NCBI GenBank assembly: GCA_021802555.1
Contig: JAJZRU010000001.1
Location: 1 to 64,000, forward strand
Reading direction: 5' to 3'
From: Pseudomonadota bacterium
GTDB taxonomy: Bacteria; Pseudomonadota; Gammaproteobacteria; Burkholderiales; Thiobacillaceae
Length of the DNA: 64,000 bases
Part shown: positions 13,802 to 23,039 of the stretch, piece by piece
How positions within the stretch are numbered: position 1 is the first letter of the stretch
Layout: every line of letters starts with the position of its first letter
The notes under the pieces: generated by a model
Told to the model about the DNA's origin: nothing
Databases searched by the model: none
The model's input: the letters and a program-made list of their open reading frames with translations, nothing else
Position numbers and translations under genes: made by a program

Positions 13802-14605
13802 ATGGCCGCAACCCTACGTTTGCCCCTGCGCTTGTGGCGCCTTGGGCGCCTGGTGCTGCACCTGATCTGGGGTGTGATCCTGACCTTGCGCTACGCCGCC
13901 GCGCCCGCGCCGCGCTGGGATGGGGTGATTTCCCGCTGGTCGGCGGGGCTTCTCGCCTGTCTGGGCGTGCGCCTGGCCGCCGATCCGCCCCCGCCCGTTG
14001 CCGCGGGGGCTTTGCTGGTGTCCAACCATATCTCCTGGCTGGACATCTACGTGATCCTGGCGACCCGCCGCGTGCGCTTCGTCTCCAAGGCCGAGGTGCG
14101 CGCCTGGCCTTTGGTGGGCTGGTTCGCGGCGCGCACGGGCACCTTGTTTCTGGAGCGCGAAAGGAAATCGGCCGCGCTGCGCATAGGCCGGGAAATCGGC
14201 GCGCACCTTGCCGCGGGCGAGTGGGTCGCGGTGTTTCCCGAAGGCACCACGACCGACGGGCGCGACATGCTGCCGTTTCGCCCCTTTCTCCTGCAGGCGG
14301 CGCTGGATCAGGGTGCCGCGGTGCTGCCCGCGGCCATCTGCTACCAAGGCCCGTCCGGCGAGTACAGCGACACACCGGCCTATTATGGCGACATGAGCCT
14401 GGGGCAAAGCCTGTGGCGCATCGCCGGGGCGCGCGGCCTGGCGGCGCGGCTCAAATTCTCCGCGCCCTTGGCGGCTGCAGGTGCGGATCGGCGCGTCCTG
14501 GCCGCGCAGGCCGAAGCGGCGGTGCGGGCGCTGGCGGGCTACGCCCCCGCGCGGCCTGCTCAGACCTCTTCGCTGCCGGCGGCGTTCACGAAGGAATCGG
14601 CGTAG
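13802..14605 (+). CDS. olsA: 1-acylglycerol-3-phosphate O-acyltransferase family protein, likely OlsA
   Basis: A 267-residue PlsC-fold acyltransferase. The catalytic H(X4)D motif is NHISWLD at about residues 77-83, and the acceptor-binding FPEGTTTDG lies at about 147-155. An N-terminal hydrophobic segment anchors it. It sits 32 bp after olsB. In this context it most likely O-acylates lyso-ornithine lipid, although PlsC-like activity cannot be excluded. Its last 46 bp overlap the convergent ferredoxin-reductase gene. Confidence 0.88.
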   Translation: MAATLRLPLRLWRLGRLVLHLIWGVILTLRYAAAPAPRWDGVISRWSAGLLACLGVRLAADPPPPVAAGALLVSNHISWLDIYVILATRRVRFVSKAEVRAWPLVGWFAARTGTLFLERERKSAALRIGREIGAHLAAGEWVAVFPEGTTTDGRDMLPFRPFLLQAALDQGAAVLPAAICYQGPSGEYSDTPAYYGDMSLGQSLWRIAGARGLAARLKFSAPLAAAGADRRVLAAQAEAAVRALAGYAPARPAQTSSLPAAFTKESA

Positions 14606-15588
14606 AACTCTTCTTCGGGCAGCCCGCGGGTGCGGGTGAAGCTTTGCCGCGCCGCCTCCACCATGGCGGGGGCGCCGCAGGCGTAGACCTGGCAGCCTGA
14701 CAAATCCTTGAAATCCGCCAGCACGGCCTCGTGCACATAACCGGTGCGGCCGATCCAGGCGTCTTCCGGGCGCGGCGCCGAGAGCACGGGAATGAAGCTG
14801 AAGTTCGCGTGTTCCTGCTGCCAGGCGACGGGCAAATCCCCCAGGTACAAATCCTTGCGGCTGCGCACTCCCCAATACAACGCCATGGGGCGCGGCGTGG
14901 CGCTGGCGAAGGCGTGCAGGAGCATGGCCTTGATGGGGGCGAAGCCGGTGCCCCCGGCGAGGAAGATCATGGGCTTGTCGGAATCCTCGCGGATGAAGAA
15001 GCTGCCCAGCGGGCCTTCCAGGCGCAGGATGTCCTTTTCCTTCATTTCCGTGAACACGCGGTCGCTGAAATGCCCGCCCGGCAGATGACGGATGTGCAGT
15101 TCGATGAGGTTGTCGTCGTGCGGCGGATTGGCGATGGAATAGCTGCGCCGCCGGCCGTCCTTGAGGAGGAAGTCGAGGTACTGGCCGGCGAGGAATTGCA
15201 GGCGCTCGTTGGCAGGCAGCTTGAGCTGCAGCACCATGACGTCGTCGGCGAGCTTTTCCATTTTTTGCACGCGGCACGGCAGGGTGCGGATATGGATGTC
15301 CTTGGCCGCGCCGATTTCGCGCACTTCCAGCACCACATCGGTCAGAGGGCGGGCGCGGCAGAAAAGCGCCTTGCCTTGCGCTTTCTCTTCGTCTTTGAAG
15401 GCGCCGGCCTGATAGTGCCCGTAATCGACTTCGCCTTTGAGTATCTTGCCCTTGCAGGAGCCGCAGGCGCCGTTGCGGCAGCCATAGGGCAGGGCGAATC
15501 CTTCGCGCAGCGCCGCATTGAGGATGGTTTCGCCGTCTTCCGCGGTGAAAGCGTGTCCGCTGGGTTCGAGGGTGATTTGATGGGGCAT
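14560..15588 (-). CDS. 2Fe-2S ferredoxin-NAD(P)H reductase (annotated elsewhere as CDP-6-deoxy-glucoseen reductase)
   Basis: A 342-residue fusion. An N-terminal plant-type ferredoxin domain binds 2Fe-2S through YGCRNGACGSCKGK and the later ALFC. An FAD-binding domain follows (RRSYSIANPP), then an NAD-binding domain (MIFLAGGTGFAPIKAML, YWGVRSRKDLYL, VYACGAPAMVEAA). The architecture matches phenol hydroxylase or benzoate dioxygenase reductases and AscD. Betaproteobacteria usually carry one chromosomal copy of unknown substrate. It probably passes electrons from NADH to an oxygenase or other acceptor. Confidence 0.9.
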   Translation of the reverse strand: MPHQITLEPSGHAFTAEDGETILNAALREGFALPYGCRNGACGSCKGKILKGEVDYGHYQAGAFKDEEKAQGKALFCRARPLTDVVLEVREIGAAKDIHIRTLPCRVQKMEKLADDVMVLQLKLPANERLQFLAGQYLDFLLKDGRRRSYSIANPPHDDNLIELHIRHLPGGHFSDRVFTEMKEKDILRLEGPLGSFFIREDSDKPMIFLAGGTGFAPIKAMLLHAFASATPRPMALYWGVRSRKDLYLGDLPVAWQQEHANFSFIPVLSAPRPEDAWIGRTGYVHEAVLADFKDLSGCQVYACGAPAMVEAARQSFTRTRGLPEEEFYADSFVNAAGSEEV

Positions 15589-15635
15589 AATGGTTTCTAC
15601 GAACGAGAGGGCGGCGTCCCGCCAAGAATTTAACG

Positions 15636-16529
15636 ATGAACCGTATCCTGATCGTCGGCTGTGGGCAGGTGGGGCAGCTCCTGCTCAAGCAACGGGCTCA
15701 CAGGGCGCGTTTCCGCGCCAGCGCCCGGCGCGCGGAAAGCGCTGCCGCGGCGCGCGCCCTGGGCGCCTGCCCGCTGCCGGCCGACCTTGACGATCGCGCC
15801 AGCCTGGCGCGGCTGGCCGGCGCGGCGGACTGGGTGGTGCACCTGGCGCCGCCGCCCGGCGCGGGCCCGGAGGATATGCGCACCAGGCGCCTCATCGCCG
15901 CCTTGGCCAAGGGCGGCAGTCTACCACGCCGCCTGGTGTACGTGAGCACCAGCGGCGTCTATGGCGATTGCGGCGGGGAGCGCATCGACGAGACCCGCGC
16001 CCGCGCCCCGGAGACCGCGCGGGCGCGCCGCCGCGTCGATGCAGAGCGGGCGCTGCGCCGCTTCGCCGCGCACTGCGGCGTGCGCTTGAGCATATTGCGC
16101 GTGCCGGGCGTTTACGGGCCGGGGCGCATGCCGCTGGAGCGGCTCGCCAAGGGCACGCCGGCGGTAGCCGATGCCGAGGACAGCTATACCAACCACATCC
16201 ATATCGAGGATTTGGCAAAGGCCGTCTGGCTGGCCCTTTATCGCGCTCGGCCCGGCCGGGTCTATCACGTAGTCGACGACAGCGAGATGAAGATGGGTCA
16301 GTATTTCGACGCCGTGGCGGCGCGCGCAGGACTGCCCAGGCCGCCGCGCATTTCGCGCGCCGAGGCGCAGACGCGCCTGTCCCCTGCCCTGCTTTCCTTT
16401 CTCAACGAGTCGCGGCGCTTGAGCAATGCCCGCCTCAAGCGGGAACTCCGCGTGCGCCTCAGCTATCCCAGGGTGGCCGATGGTCTGGCAGCCTGGAATC
16501 TTCGACGCGGCGAAACTCGGCTTCGATGA
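15636..16529 (+). CDS. NAD-dependent epimerase/dehydratase family protein (extended SDR)
   Basis: A 297-residue protein with a Rossmann N terminus, MNRILIVGCGQVGQLLLKQR (GxGxxG). The catalytic-like segment is YVSTSGVYGDCGGERIDE, with Ser and Tyr in the region, and conserved RVPGVYGPGRMP and NHIHIEDLAKAVWLALY follow. It resembles the YeeZ-type branch of atypical SDRs; the substrate is unknown. It is divergent from the ferredoxin-reductase gene and overlaps the convergent fxsA by 71 bp. Confidence 0.85.
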   Translation: MNRILIVGCGQVGQLLLKQRAHRARFRASARRAESAAAARALGACPLPADLDDRASLARLAGAADWVVHLAPPPGAGPEDMRTRRLIAALAKGGSLPRRLVYVSTSGVYGDCGGERIDETRARAPETARARRRVDAERALRRFAAHCGVRLSILRVPGVYGPGRMPLERLAKGTPAVADAEDSYTNHIHIEDLAKAVWLALYRARPGRVYHVVDDSEMKMGQYFDAVAARAGLPRPPRISRAEAQTRLSPALLSFLNESRRLSNARLKRELRVRLSYPRVADGLAAWNLRRGETRLR

Positions 16530-16890
16530 CATCGTCCCGCGGAGCGGGCGGACGCGGCGGCCGGCGCCAAGTGCCCGGCATGAGCAGGAGCAGCACGGCC
16601 GCGAGGTCGGAAATCACGCCGGGAAGGATGAACAGCAGGCCGGCCAGCATCATGCGGCCGCTGGCGAAGAGCGCCGCGAGCGGGTTGCCGCCGGACTGCA
16701 GGGTGGCCAGAAGCCTTATCCCCCAGAGCCTTCGCTCCAGACTCAGCAAGGCCGCGCCCAGCAGGATGGAAAGCGCCAGATAAAGGAACAGCCAGCCCCA
16801 GCCGTAGCGCTCGCCCAGCCAGATCAGCAAGCCGGCCTCCAGCACGGGCAGCCCCAGGGCCAGGAGCAGGAAGGGCCACAGAATCCTCAT
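16459..16890 (-). CDS. fxsA: FxsA family membrane protein
   Basis: A 143-residue protein from the ATG at 16890 (MRILWPFLLLALGLPVLEAG). It has two N-terminal membrane spans (about 4-24 and 27-48) and a third hydrophobic region with RMMLAGLLFILPGVISDLAA, the FxsA hallmark. The charged C-terminal tail overlaps the end of the SDR gene on the other strand. FxsA is best known for relieving F-plasmid exclusion of phage T7; its cellular role is otherwise unclear. An upstream ATG at 16926 would add 12 unlikely residues. Confidence 0.9.
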   Translation of the reverse strand: MRILWPFLLLALGLPVLEAGLLIWLGERYGWGWLFLYLALSILLGAALLSLERRLWGIRLLATLQSGGNPLAALFASGRMMLAGLLFILPGVISDLAAVLLLLMPGTWRRPPRPPAPRDDVIEAEFRRVEDSRLPDHRPPWDS

Positions 16891-16970
16891 CGGAGCATTG
16901 TAATGAAACACGCTTGTTCGCGACACAAAACAACCAAGGCAGTTTGGCCGGTCTGCCCGTAAAATGGCGT

Positions 16971-17291
16971 ATGGCGCATGTCCTGGTCATCACTACCCTG
17001 CCGGATGAGGCCTCTGCCCGTGTTCTCGCGCAGGCGCTGGTGGAATCCGGGCTGGCGGCCTGCGTGAACGTGCTGGGCGCGTGCCGCTCGATTTATCGCT
17101 GGCAGGGCGCGGTGGAGGAGGCGGACGAAGTGCCGGTGCTGATCAAGACGCGCAGCGAGCGTTACGCCGAGCTGGAGGCCAAGATCTTGAGCGGGCATCC
17201 CTACCAGGTGCCGGAAATCATCGTCCTGCCCGTGGAGCGCGGCCTGCCGGCCTACCTGGCATGGCTGGATGAGGCGACGGCCGGGCCCTGA
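16971..17291 (+). CDS. cutA: Divalent-cation tolerance protein CutA
   Basis: A 106-residue protein with the trimeric CutA1 fold: MAHVLVITTLPDEASARVLA, LAACVNVLGACRSIYRWQG, EVPVLIKTRSERY and the family signature HPYQVPEIIVLPVERGLPAYLAWL. It lies directly upstream of dsbD, as in E. coli, where the two are neighbours. The role in copper tolerance is debated for the family. Confidence 0.97.
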   Translation: MAHVLVITTLPDEASARVLAQALVESGLAACVNVLGACRSIYRWQGAVEEADEVPVLIKTRSERYAELEAKILSGHPYQVPEIIVLPVERGLPAYLAWLDEATAGP

Positions 17292-17332
17292 GCCCGCGGG
17301 CGCCCCATAACAAAATCTCGGAATGAGGCTGT

Positions 17333-19639
17333 ATGAAGTCACTGCGTCAACTGTGGTTGCTTTTCTTTGTGTTGCTCGGGGTTGCCGGCGCCAGCCGCGG
17401 CGCGGATTTTCTCGACCCCGACGTCGCCTTCCGCTTCAGCGCCCAGGCAGCTGGCCCGGATGCCATCGAGGCGGCATGGAAGATTGCGCCGGGCTATTAT
17501 CTCTACCGCGGCAAATTCAAATTCCAGTTGAGCGGGGCGACACTCGGCGATGCCCAATTCCCCAAAGGGCAGACCAAGAATGACGCCAATTTCGGCACCG
17601 TCGAGGTCTATCACAATGAGGTCAAGGTGCTGCTGCCGGTGGAACGCTCCGGCCAGGCCGCGCAGACGGTCAAGCTGACCGCCACCTACCAGGGCTGTGC
17701 CGAGGCGGGCCTGTGCTACAGCCCCATGACGCAAAGCCGGGAGATTCAGTTGCCCGCCCGGCCGGCCGCCGCCGCCGCGGCGACGCCGGCCGCGCCCGCT
17801 TCCGTGGCGGGCCTGCGCGCCATGGCGGGCAGCGCGGACTTGGGCGGATTTCTGCCGCCCGACCAGGCGTTCCGGGCCCAGGCGCGATTGCAGGGCGACC
17901 GGCGCGTGGAAGTGGACTACAAGGTGGCGCCGAGCTACTACCTCTACCGCGACAAGCTCAAGTTCCGCATCCGGGCGCCGGCCGGCGTGACGGTGATGCG
18001 CGTTCAGACGCCCAAGCCAGACATCAAGGACGACCCCAATTTCGGCAAGAGCGAGGTCTATCACCAGGATTTCGCCGCGCAACTCGCGCTGTCGCGCGCG
18101 CTCAAGCCCGGCGAAGTCCTGGCGCTGCAGGCGACCTATCAGGGCTGCAGCGAAAAGGGTGTGTGCTATCCGCCCCAGACCGGGCAGTTCCGCTTGGCGA
18201 CGGCGCAAGGTCCGGCGCCCCAGCCGCCCGCTGCCGTTGTTGAGCCGGGCGTCCAGGCGACACCGGAACCGGCGACCCCTGCGGCGACTACTCCGGCGCT
18301 GACCGAGGCGCCGCCCCCGGCGCAGGAATCCCCCGCCGGGGCGACCGGCCGCATCGACACGCTGCTCAAGGGCGGAAGCTTCTGGGCGGTGGTGGCCTTC
18401 TTCTTCGGCGCAGGTCTTTTGTTGGCGCTCACGCCCTGCGTTTTCCCCATGATTCCGATTCTCGCCGGCATCATCGCCGGCCAGAAGGAACTCACCAAGA
18501 CGCGCGGTTTCCTGCTCGCTCTGGGCTATGTGCTGGGCATGGCGATCACCTACGCCGTGGCCGGCGTGATCGCCGGCCTCTCCGGCAGCCTGCTGTCCAC
18601 CGCACTGCAAAATCCCTGGGTGATCGGCGCATTTGCCTTCATTTTCGTGCTGCTCGCCTTCTCCATGTTCGGCTTCTACGAGCTGCAGCTGCCCAGCTTC
18701 CTGCAAAGCAAGTTCAACGATGCCAGCAACCGCGTGCAGGGCGGGCATCTGCTGGGCGTGTTCGTCATGGGCGCGCTCTCGGCCGTGATCGTGGGGCCCT
18801 GCGTGGCCGCGCCCCTGGCCGGCGCCCTGCTATACATCGGCCAGACCGGCAACGTGTGGCTGGGCGGCACCGCACTGTTCTTCATGGCTTTGGGCATGGG
18901 CGTGCCGCTCCTGCTGGTGGGCGTGTCGGCCGGCGCCCTGCTGCCCAAGACCGGCGACTGGATGGATTACGTGAAGCATTTCTTCGGCGTGCTGCTCCTG
19001 GCGGTCGCGCTCTGGCTCGTCGGCCCCTTCCTGCCGGCCTGGCTCAACATGCTGGCCTGGGGCTTGCTGCTCATTACGCTGGGGGTGTATTTGCGCGCGC
19101 TGGACTCCATTCCCCTGGGCAGCTCGCACTGGCGCTATTTGTGGAAGGCGCAGGGGGTGGTCGCCTTGTTGGCGGGCATCGCGCTGCTGCTGGGGTTGAT
19201 GGCCGGCGGACGGGACATCCTCGAACCCTTGTCCGTCTACACGGCCAAGGGCCAGGTCGCCGCGGCGGCGCCGCACCTCAAGTTCGAGCGCGTGAAATCG
19301 CTTGCCGAGCTGAATGCCCGGCTGGCCCGGGCCAAAGCCGAGCAGCGTCCGGTGATGCTGGATTTTTATGCGGACTGGTGCGTTTCCTGCAAGGAAATGG
19401 AGCGCTTTACTTTCAGCGACCCGAAAGTCGTGGCGCGACTCCATGACGTCTTGTTGCTGCAGGCGGACGTCACCGCCAACAATGATGCCGACAAGGCTTT
19501 GCTCAAGGCCTTCGGCTTGTTCGGCCCTCCCGGCATGATCTTCTGGCGCGCCGACGGTAGCCAATCGCCCCACCGCGTGATCGGCTACGAGCCCCCCGCC
19601 CAGTTCCTGAAAAGCGTCGACGCCGCCCTGGGGTCATGA
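17333..19639 (+). CDS. dsbD: Thiol:disulfide interchange protein DsbD with a duplicated N-terminal domain
   Basis: A 768-residue inner-membrane reductant conduit. A signal peptide (about 1-22) leads into two successive nDsbD-type domains (about 25-140 and 163-300). Each has its own Cys pair (YQGCAEAGLCYSP and YQGCSEKGVCYPP). Then come a Pro/Ala-rich linker, the eight-span membrane domain with its redox cysteines in LALTPCVFPMIPI and IVGPCVAAPLAGA, and a C-terminal thioredoxin domain with DWCVSCKEME. DsbD moves electrons from cytoplasmic thioredoxin to periplasmic proteins such as DsbC and cytochrome c maturation factors. E. coli DsbD has a single N-terminal domain and about 565 residues. Confidence 0.96.
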   Translation: MKSLRQLWLLFFVLLGVAGASRGADFLDPDVAFRFSAQAAGPDAIEAAWKIAPGYYLYRGKFKFQLSGATLGDAQFPKGQTKNDANFGTVEVYHNEVKVLLPVERSGQAAQTVKLTATYQGCAEAGLCYSPMTQSREIQLPARPAAAAAATPAAPASVAGLRAMAGSADLGGFLPPDQAFRAQARLQGDRRVEVDYKVAPSYYLYRDKLKFRIRAPAGVTVMRVQTPKPDIKDDPNFGKSEVYHQDFAAQLALSRALKPGEVLALQATYQGCSEKGVCYPPQTGQFRLATAQGPAPQPPAAVVEPGVQATPEPATPAATTPALTEAPPPAQESPAGATGRIDTLLKGGSFWAVVAFFFGAGLLLALTPCVFPMIPILAGIIAGQKELTKTRGFLLALGYVLGMAITYAVAGVIAGLSGSLLSTALQNPWVIGAFAFIFVLLAFSMFGFYELQLPSFLQSKFNDASNRVQGGHLLGVFVMGALSAVIVGPCVAAPLAGALLYIGQTGNVWLGGTALFFMALGMGVPLLLVGVSAGALLPKTGDWMDYVKHFFGVLLLAVALWLVGPFLPAWLNMLAWGLLLITLGVYLRALDSIPLGSSHWRYLWKAQGVVALLAGIALLLGLMAGGRDILEPLSVYTAKGQVAAAAPHLKFERVKSLAELNARLARAKAEQRPVMLDFYADWCVSCKEMERFTFSDPKVVARLHDVLLLQADVTANNDADKALLKAFGLFGPPGMIFWRADGSQSPHRVIGYEPPAQFLKSVDAALGS

Positions 19640-19721
19640 AGGGCATGAGGCATATGCGCAACTTCCGTCAAATCTACGCAACATCTGGACAATTTCCTGA
19701 AATTTGCCGACACTTGCGCCC

Positions 19722-20252
19722 ATGCCAGCCAGCAAACCCGGCCGCGCGGGCGGCAAGCCCGTCTCTCTGGTCAAGTCCATCCTCGTTCTCCACGGCCCCA
19801 ACCTCAACTTGTTGGGCGGCCGCGAGCCGCGCCATTACGGCATCGCCACGCTCGATGACATCAACGCCGGCCTGAAAGCGCGTGGCGAGGCGGCCGGTAT
19901 CCAACTGGAGGCTTTCCAGAGCAATCATGAGGGGGCGTTGGTGGATCGCGTTCAGCAGGCGGGGCGGGAGGGTGTGGATTTCATCCTCATCAATCCGGCC
20001 GGTTATACGCATACCAGCATCGCCCTGCGCGACGCCCTCGCGGCAGTCGCCATTCCTTATGTGGAAGTCCATCTCTCCAATGTGCACGCGCGCGAGCCGT
20101 TTCGCCGCCATTCCTATTTTTCCGAGCTCGCGGTAGGCGTCATCGCCGGCCTCGGGGCACAGGGCTACGAACTGGCGCTGGAATTCGCCCTGCGCTATCT
20201 GCATACGAAAGTCAGCCAACATGGATCTCAGAAAACTGAAAAAACTCATTGA
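19722..20252 (+). CDS. aroQ: Type II 3-dehydroquinate dehydratase
   Basis: A 176-residue protein, started at the ATG at 19722. Family similarity begins only at about residue 18 ([20 protein letters not shown]), so the first 17 residues may be an extension or the true start may be non-ATG downstream. Active-site features are RHYG (Tyr), [25 protein letters not shown] and [17 protein letters not shown]. It catalyses the third step of the shikimate pathway. The last 32 bases overlap accB in another frame. The order aroQ-accB-accC-prmA is the common proteobacterial one. Confidence 0.96.
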   Translation: MPASKPGRAGGKPVSLVKSILVLHGPNLNLLGGREPRHYGIATLDDINAGLKARGEAAGIQLEAFQSNHEGALVDRVQQAGREGVDFILINPAGYTHTSIALRDALAAVAIPYVEVHLSNVHAREPFRRHSYFSELAVGVIAGLGAQGYELALEFALRYLHTKVSQHGSQKTEKTH

Positions 20253-20682
20253 CCTCGTGGAAACCTCCGGCATTGCCGAGCTCGAGGTGACCGAGGGTGA
20301 GGAAAGGGTGCGCATCGCCAAGCAGGTGGCGGGCGCCGCGCCGGTCTACTTGAATTCCCCGGCCCCCACTATCAGCCTGCCGGCCGCCGCTGCTGCGGCA
20401 GCCGCGCCGGCACCGGCTGCCGATGCCTCCACCGATGGCCTGCCTGCCGGCCACGTGGTGCGCTCGCCCATGGTCGGCACGTTTTATCGGGCGCCCAGCC
20501 CCGGCGCCAAAGTCTTCGTCGAGGTGGGCCAGAGCGTGGCCGTCGGCGACACGCTTTGCATCATCGAGGCCATGAAGCTGCTCAACGAGATCGAGTCCGA
20601 CCAGAACGGCGTGGTCAAGGCCATCCTGGTGGAGAACGGCCAGCCGGTCGAATATGGCGAGCCCCTGTTCGTGATCGCGTGA
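20221..20682 (+). CDS. accB: Acetyl-CoA carboxylase biotin carboxyl carrier protein
   Basis: A 153-residue protein beginning [20 protein letters not shown]. An Ala/Pro-rich mobile linker (about 45-70) precedes the biotinyl domain, with the biotin-accepting lysine in [12 protein letters not shown] near residue 119. The [19 protein letters not shown] thumb region is conserved. It carries the biotin between AccC and the carboxyltransferase in the first step of fatty-acid synthesis. Confidence 0.99.
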   Translation: MDLRKLKKLIDLVETSGIAELEVTEGEERVRIAKQVAGAAPVYLNSPAPTISLPAAAAAAAAPAPAADASTDGLPAGHVVRSPMVGTFYRAPSPGAKVFVEVGQSVAVGDTLCIIEAMKLLNEIESDQNGVVKAILVENGQPVEYGEPLFVIA

Positions 20683-20783
20683 GCGCGCGGACATGAAATC
20701 CGATCGGGCGGGCCGGTTGCCGACCCGGGGCGGGGTGTGCGGCGCTTGTCTTGCACCGACGCTGTTTTGCTGCGGAGTTTTCC

Positions 20784-22133
20784 ATGTTTGAAAAAATCCT
20801 GATCGCCAACCGCGGGGAGATTGCCTTGCGCGTCCTGCGCGCCTGCCGCGAACTGGGCATCAAGACCGTTGCGGTGCATTCCGAGGCCGACCGCGACGCG
20901 AAATACGTCAAGCTGGCGGACGAATCGGTCTGCATCGGCCCGGCGCCCTCGGCGCAGTCCTATTTGCATATCCCGGCCATCATCGCCGCGGCCGAAGTGA
21001 CGGACGCCGAGGCCATCCATCCCGGGTACGGTTTTTTGTCGGAAAACGCGGACTTTGCCGAGCGGGTGGAGAATTCCGGCTTTGTCTTCATCGGCCCGCG
21101 CCCCGACAACATCCGCCTCATGGGCGACAAGGTGGCGGCCAAGCAGGCCATGATCGACGCGGGCGTGCCCTGCGTGCCCGGTTCCGACGGCGCCCTGCCG
21201 GAAGATCCGGAGGAGATCACCAAAATCGCCGCAGGCATCGGCTATCCGGTCATCATCAAGGCCGCCGGCGGCGGCGGCGGGCGGGGCATGCGTGTCGTGC
21301 ACACCGAGGCGGCCCTGCTCAATGCCGTATCCCTCACCCGTGCCGAGGCGCAGAGCGCCTTCGGCAACCCCGTGGTTTACATGGAAAAATTTCTGCAGAC
21401 GCCGCGCCATATCGAAATCCAGGTGATGGCCGACGAGCATGGCAACGCGGTGCATCTGGGGGAGCGCGACTGCTCCATGCAGCGCCGGCACCAGAAAATC
21501 CTCGAAGAGGCGCCGGCCCCCGGGCTGGATCCCAAGCTGCGCGACAAAGTCGGCGAGCGCTGCGCCAAGGCCTGCGTCAAGATGAGCTATCGCGGCGCGG
21601 GCACCTTCGAGTTTCTGTATGAAGACGGCGAGTTCTATTTCATCGAAATGAACACGCGCGTGCAGGTCGAGCACCCGGTCACGGAAATGGTCACGGGCAT
21701 AGACATCGTGCAGACCCAGATACGCGTGGCCGCGGGCGAGCAGCTGCCTTTCAAGCAAAAAGACATACGCCTCAAGGGCCACGCTCTGGAATGCCGCATC
21801 AATGCCGAGCATCCCTATACTTTTCTGCCCAGCCCCGGCCGGCTTACCACCTACCACGCGCCGGGCGGGCCGGGCATCCGCGTGGACTCGCACGTCTACC
21901 AAGGCTACCTGGTGCCGCCCAATTACGACTCCATGATCGGCAAGCTGATCGCCTACGGGGACACGCGCGCCCAGGCGATCGCGCGCATGAAAGGGGCGCT
22001 CATGGAGATGGTGGTGGAGGGCATCCAGACCAATATCCTGCTGCACCAGGATCTCATGAACGATCCCCAGTTCGTTGCCGGGGGCGCCAGCATCCATTAT
22101 CTGGAGCAAAGGCTGGAGTCCCTCAAAACCTGA
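20784..22133 (+). CDS. accC: Acetyl-CoA carboxylase biotin carboxylase subunit
   Basis: A 449-residue ATP-grasp enzyme ([20 protein letters not shown]). The glycine-rich nucleotide loop is [13 protein letters not shown], with the metal and bicarbonate-binding segment [16 protein letters not shown] and the C-terminal biotin-carboxylase domain. It carboxylates the biotin on AccB using ATP and bicarbonate. It lies 101 bp after accB and 15 bp before prmA. Confidence 0.99.
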   Translation: MFEKILIANRGEIALRVLRACRELGIKTVAVHSEADRDAKYVKLADESVCIGPAPSAQSYLHIPAIIAAAEVTDAEAIHPGYGFLSENADFAERVENSGFVFIGPRPDNIRLMGDKVAAKQAMIDAGVPCVPGSDGALPEDPEEITKIAAGIGYPVIIKAAGGGGGRGMRVVHTEAALLNAVSLTRAEAQSAFGNPVVYMEKFLQTPRHIEIQVMADEHGNAVHLGERDCSMQRRHQKILEEAPAPGLDPKLRDKVGERCAKACVKMSYRGAGTFEFLYEDGEFYFIEMNTRVQVEHPVTEMVTGIDIVQTQIRVAAGEQLPFKQKDIRLKGHALECRINAEHPYTFLPSPGRLTTYHAPGGPGIRVDSHVYQGYLVPPNYDSMIGKLIAYGDTRAQAIARMKGALMEMVVEGIQTNILLHQDLMNDPQFVAGGASIHYLEQRLESLKT

Positions 22134-22148
22134 CAGGATGTTGACCCT

Positions 22149-23039
22149 ATGGCCTGGCTCAACCTGCGCGCCATCCTGCAGGCCGACCGCGCGGAAGCGT
22201 TCTCGGACGCCCTCCTCGAAGCCGGCGCCCTGGCCGTTTCGCTGGAAGACGCGGCTGCGGGAGCGCGCGACGAAACCCCCATATTCGGCGAACCGAGCGG
22301 GCCCGACGCGGGCCTGTGGGCACGCTGCGCGCTCAGCGCGCTGCTGGACGGGGGCGCCGATGCAGCCGCCGTGCTCAATGCCGCGGCGCGCGCGGCGGGG
22401 GTTGCCGACCTGCCCGCCTACACCGTCGAAGCCGTTGCCGATGCCGACTGGGTGCGCCTGACCCAGGCCCAGTATTCCCCCATACAAATCAGCCCGCGTT
22501 TGTGGATCGTGCCGACCTGGCACGACGCCCCCGGCGGCGATGTCCTGGCCCTGCGCCTGGATCCAGGGCTTGCTTTCGGCACCGGCTCGCATCCCACCAC
22601 GCGGCTGTGCCTGCGCTGGCTGGACGAGCACCTGCGCGGGGGAGAAACGCTGCTGGATTACGGCTGCGGCTCCGGGATACTCGCCATCGCGGGAAAAATG
22701 CTCGGCGCGGGCAGGGTGTGGGGCGTGGACATCGACCCTAACGCGGTAGAGGCCGCGCGCGCCAATGCGCGGCAAAACAGCGTCGAAGCCGCCTTCTATC
22801 TGCCGGACGCCGCGCCGGCGGAACCCGCCCGGATAGTGCTCGCCAACATCCTCACCAACCCTTTGAAAGCCCTGGCGCCCTTGCTGGCGCGCCTGACTTG
22901 CCCGGGCGGCCGCCTGGTGCTGTCGGGTATCCTGGACAGCCAGGCCGAAGAAGTCACGGCCGTCTATGCGCCCTGGTTCGCCTTCGAGGCGCCGGCATTC
23001 GACGAGGGCTGGGTGCGCCTTTGGGGGCGCCGCGCGTGA
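22149..23039 (+). CDS. prmA: Ribosomal protein L11 methyltransferase
   Basis: A 296-residue protein with the N-terminal L11-binding domain (MAWLNLRAILQADRAEAFSD) and a C-terminal class I methyltransferase. The SAM loop is LDYGCGSGILAIAG and motif IV is VLANILTNPL. The conserved DPGLAFGTGSHPTT segment is typical of PrmA. It trimethylates lysines and the N terminus of L11. The stop overlaps the next start as GTGA. Confidence 0.97.
   Translation: MAWLNLRAILQADRAEAFSDALLEAGALAVSLEDAAAGARDETPIFGEPSGPDAGLWARCALSALLDGGADAAAVLNAAARAAGVADLPAYTVEAVADADWVRLTQAQYSPIQISPRLWIVPTWHDAPGGDVLALRLDPGLAFGTGSHPTTRLCLRWLDEHLRGGETLLDYGCGSGILAIAGKMLGAGRVWGVDIDPNAVEAARANARQNSVEAAFYLPDAAPAEPARIVLANILTNPLKALAPLLARLTCPGGRLVLSGILDSQAEEVTAVYAPWFAFEAPAFDEGWVRLWGRRA

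Noticed and set aside
15594-15627. GGCGGCGTCCCGCCAAG near TTCTAC, similar to the REPs in hsdR
   Set aside because: The stem and the position of the TTCTAC do not match the REP layout; likely chance similarity in an intergenic GC-rich stretch.
13814-15688. A 624-codon minus-strand open frame across olsA and the ferredoxin-reductase gene
   Set aside because: It is an Arg/Pro/Gly-rich shadow of two well-supported genes in other frames; GC-rich DNA gives many such frames.
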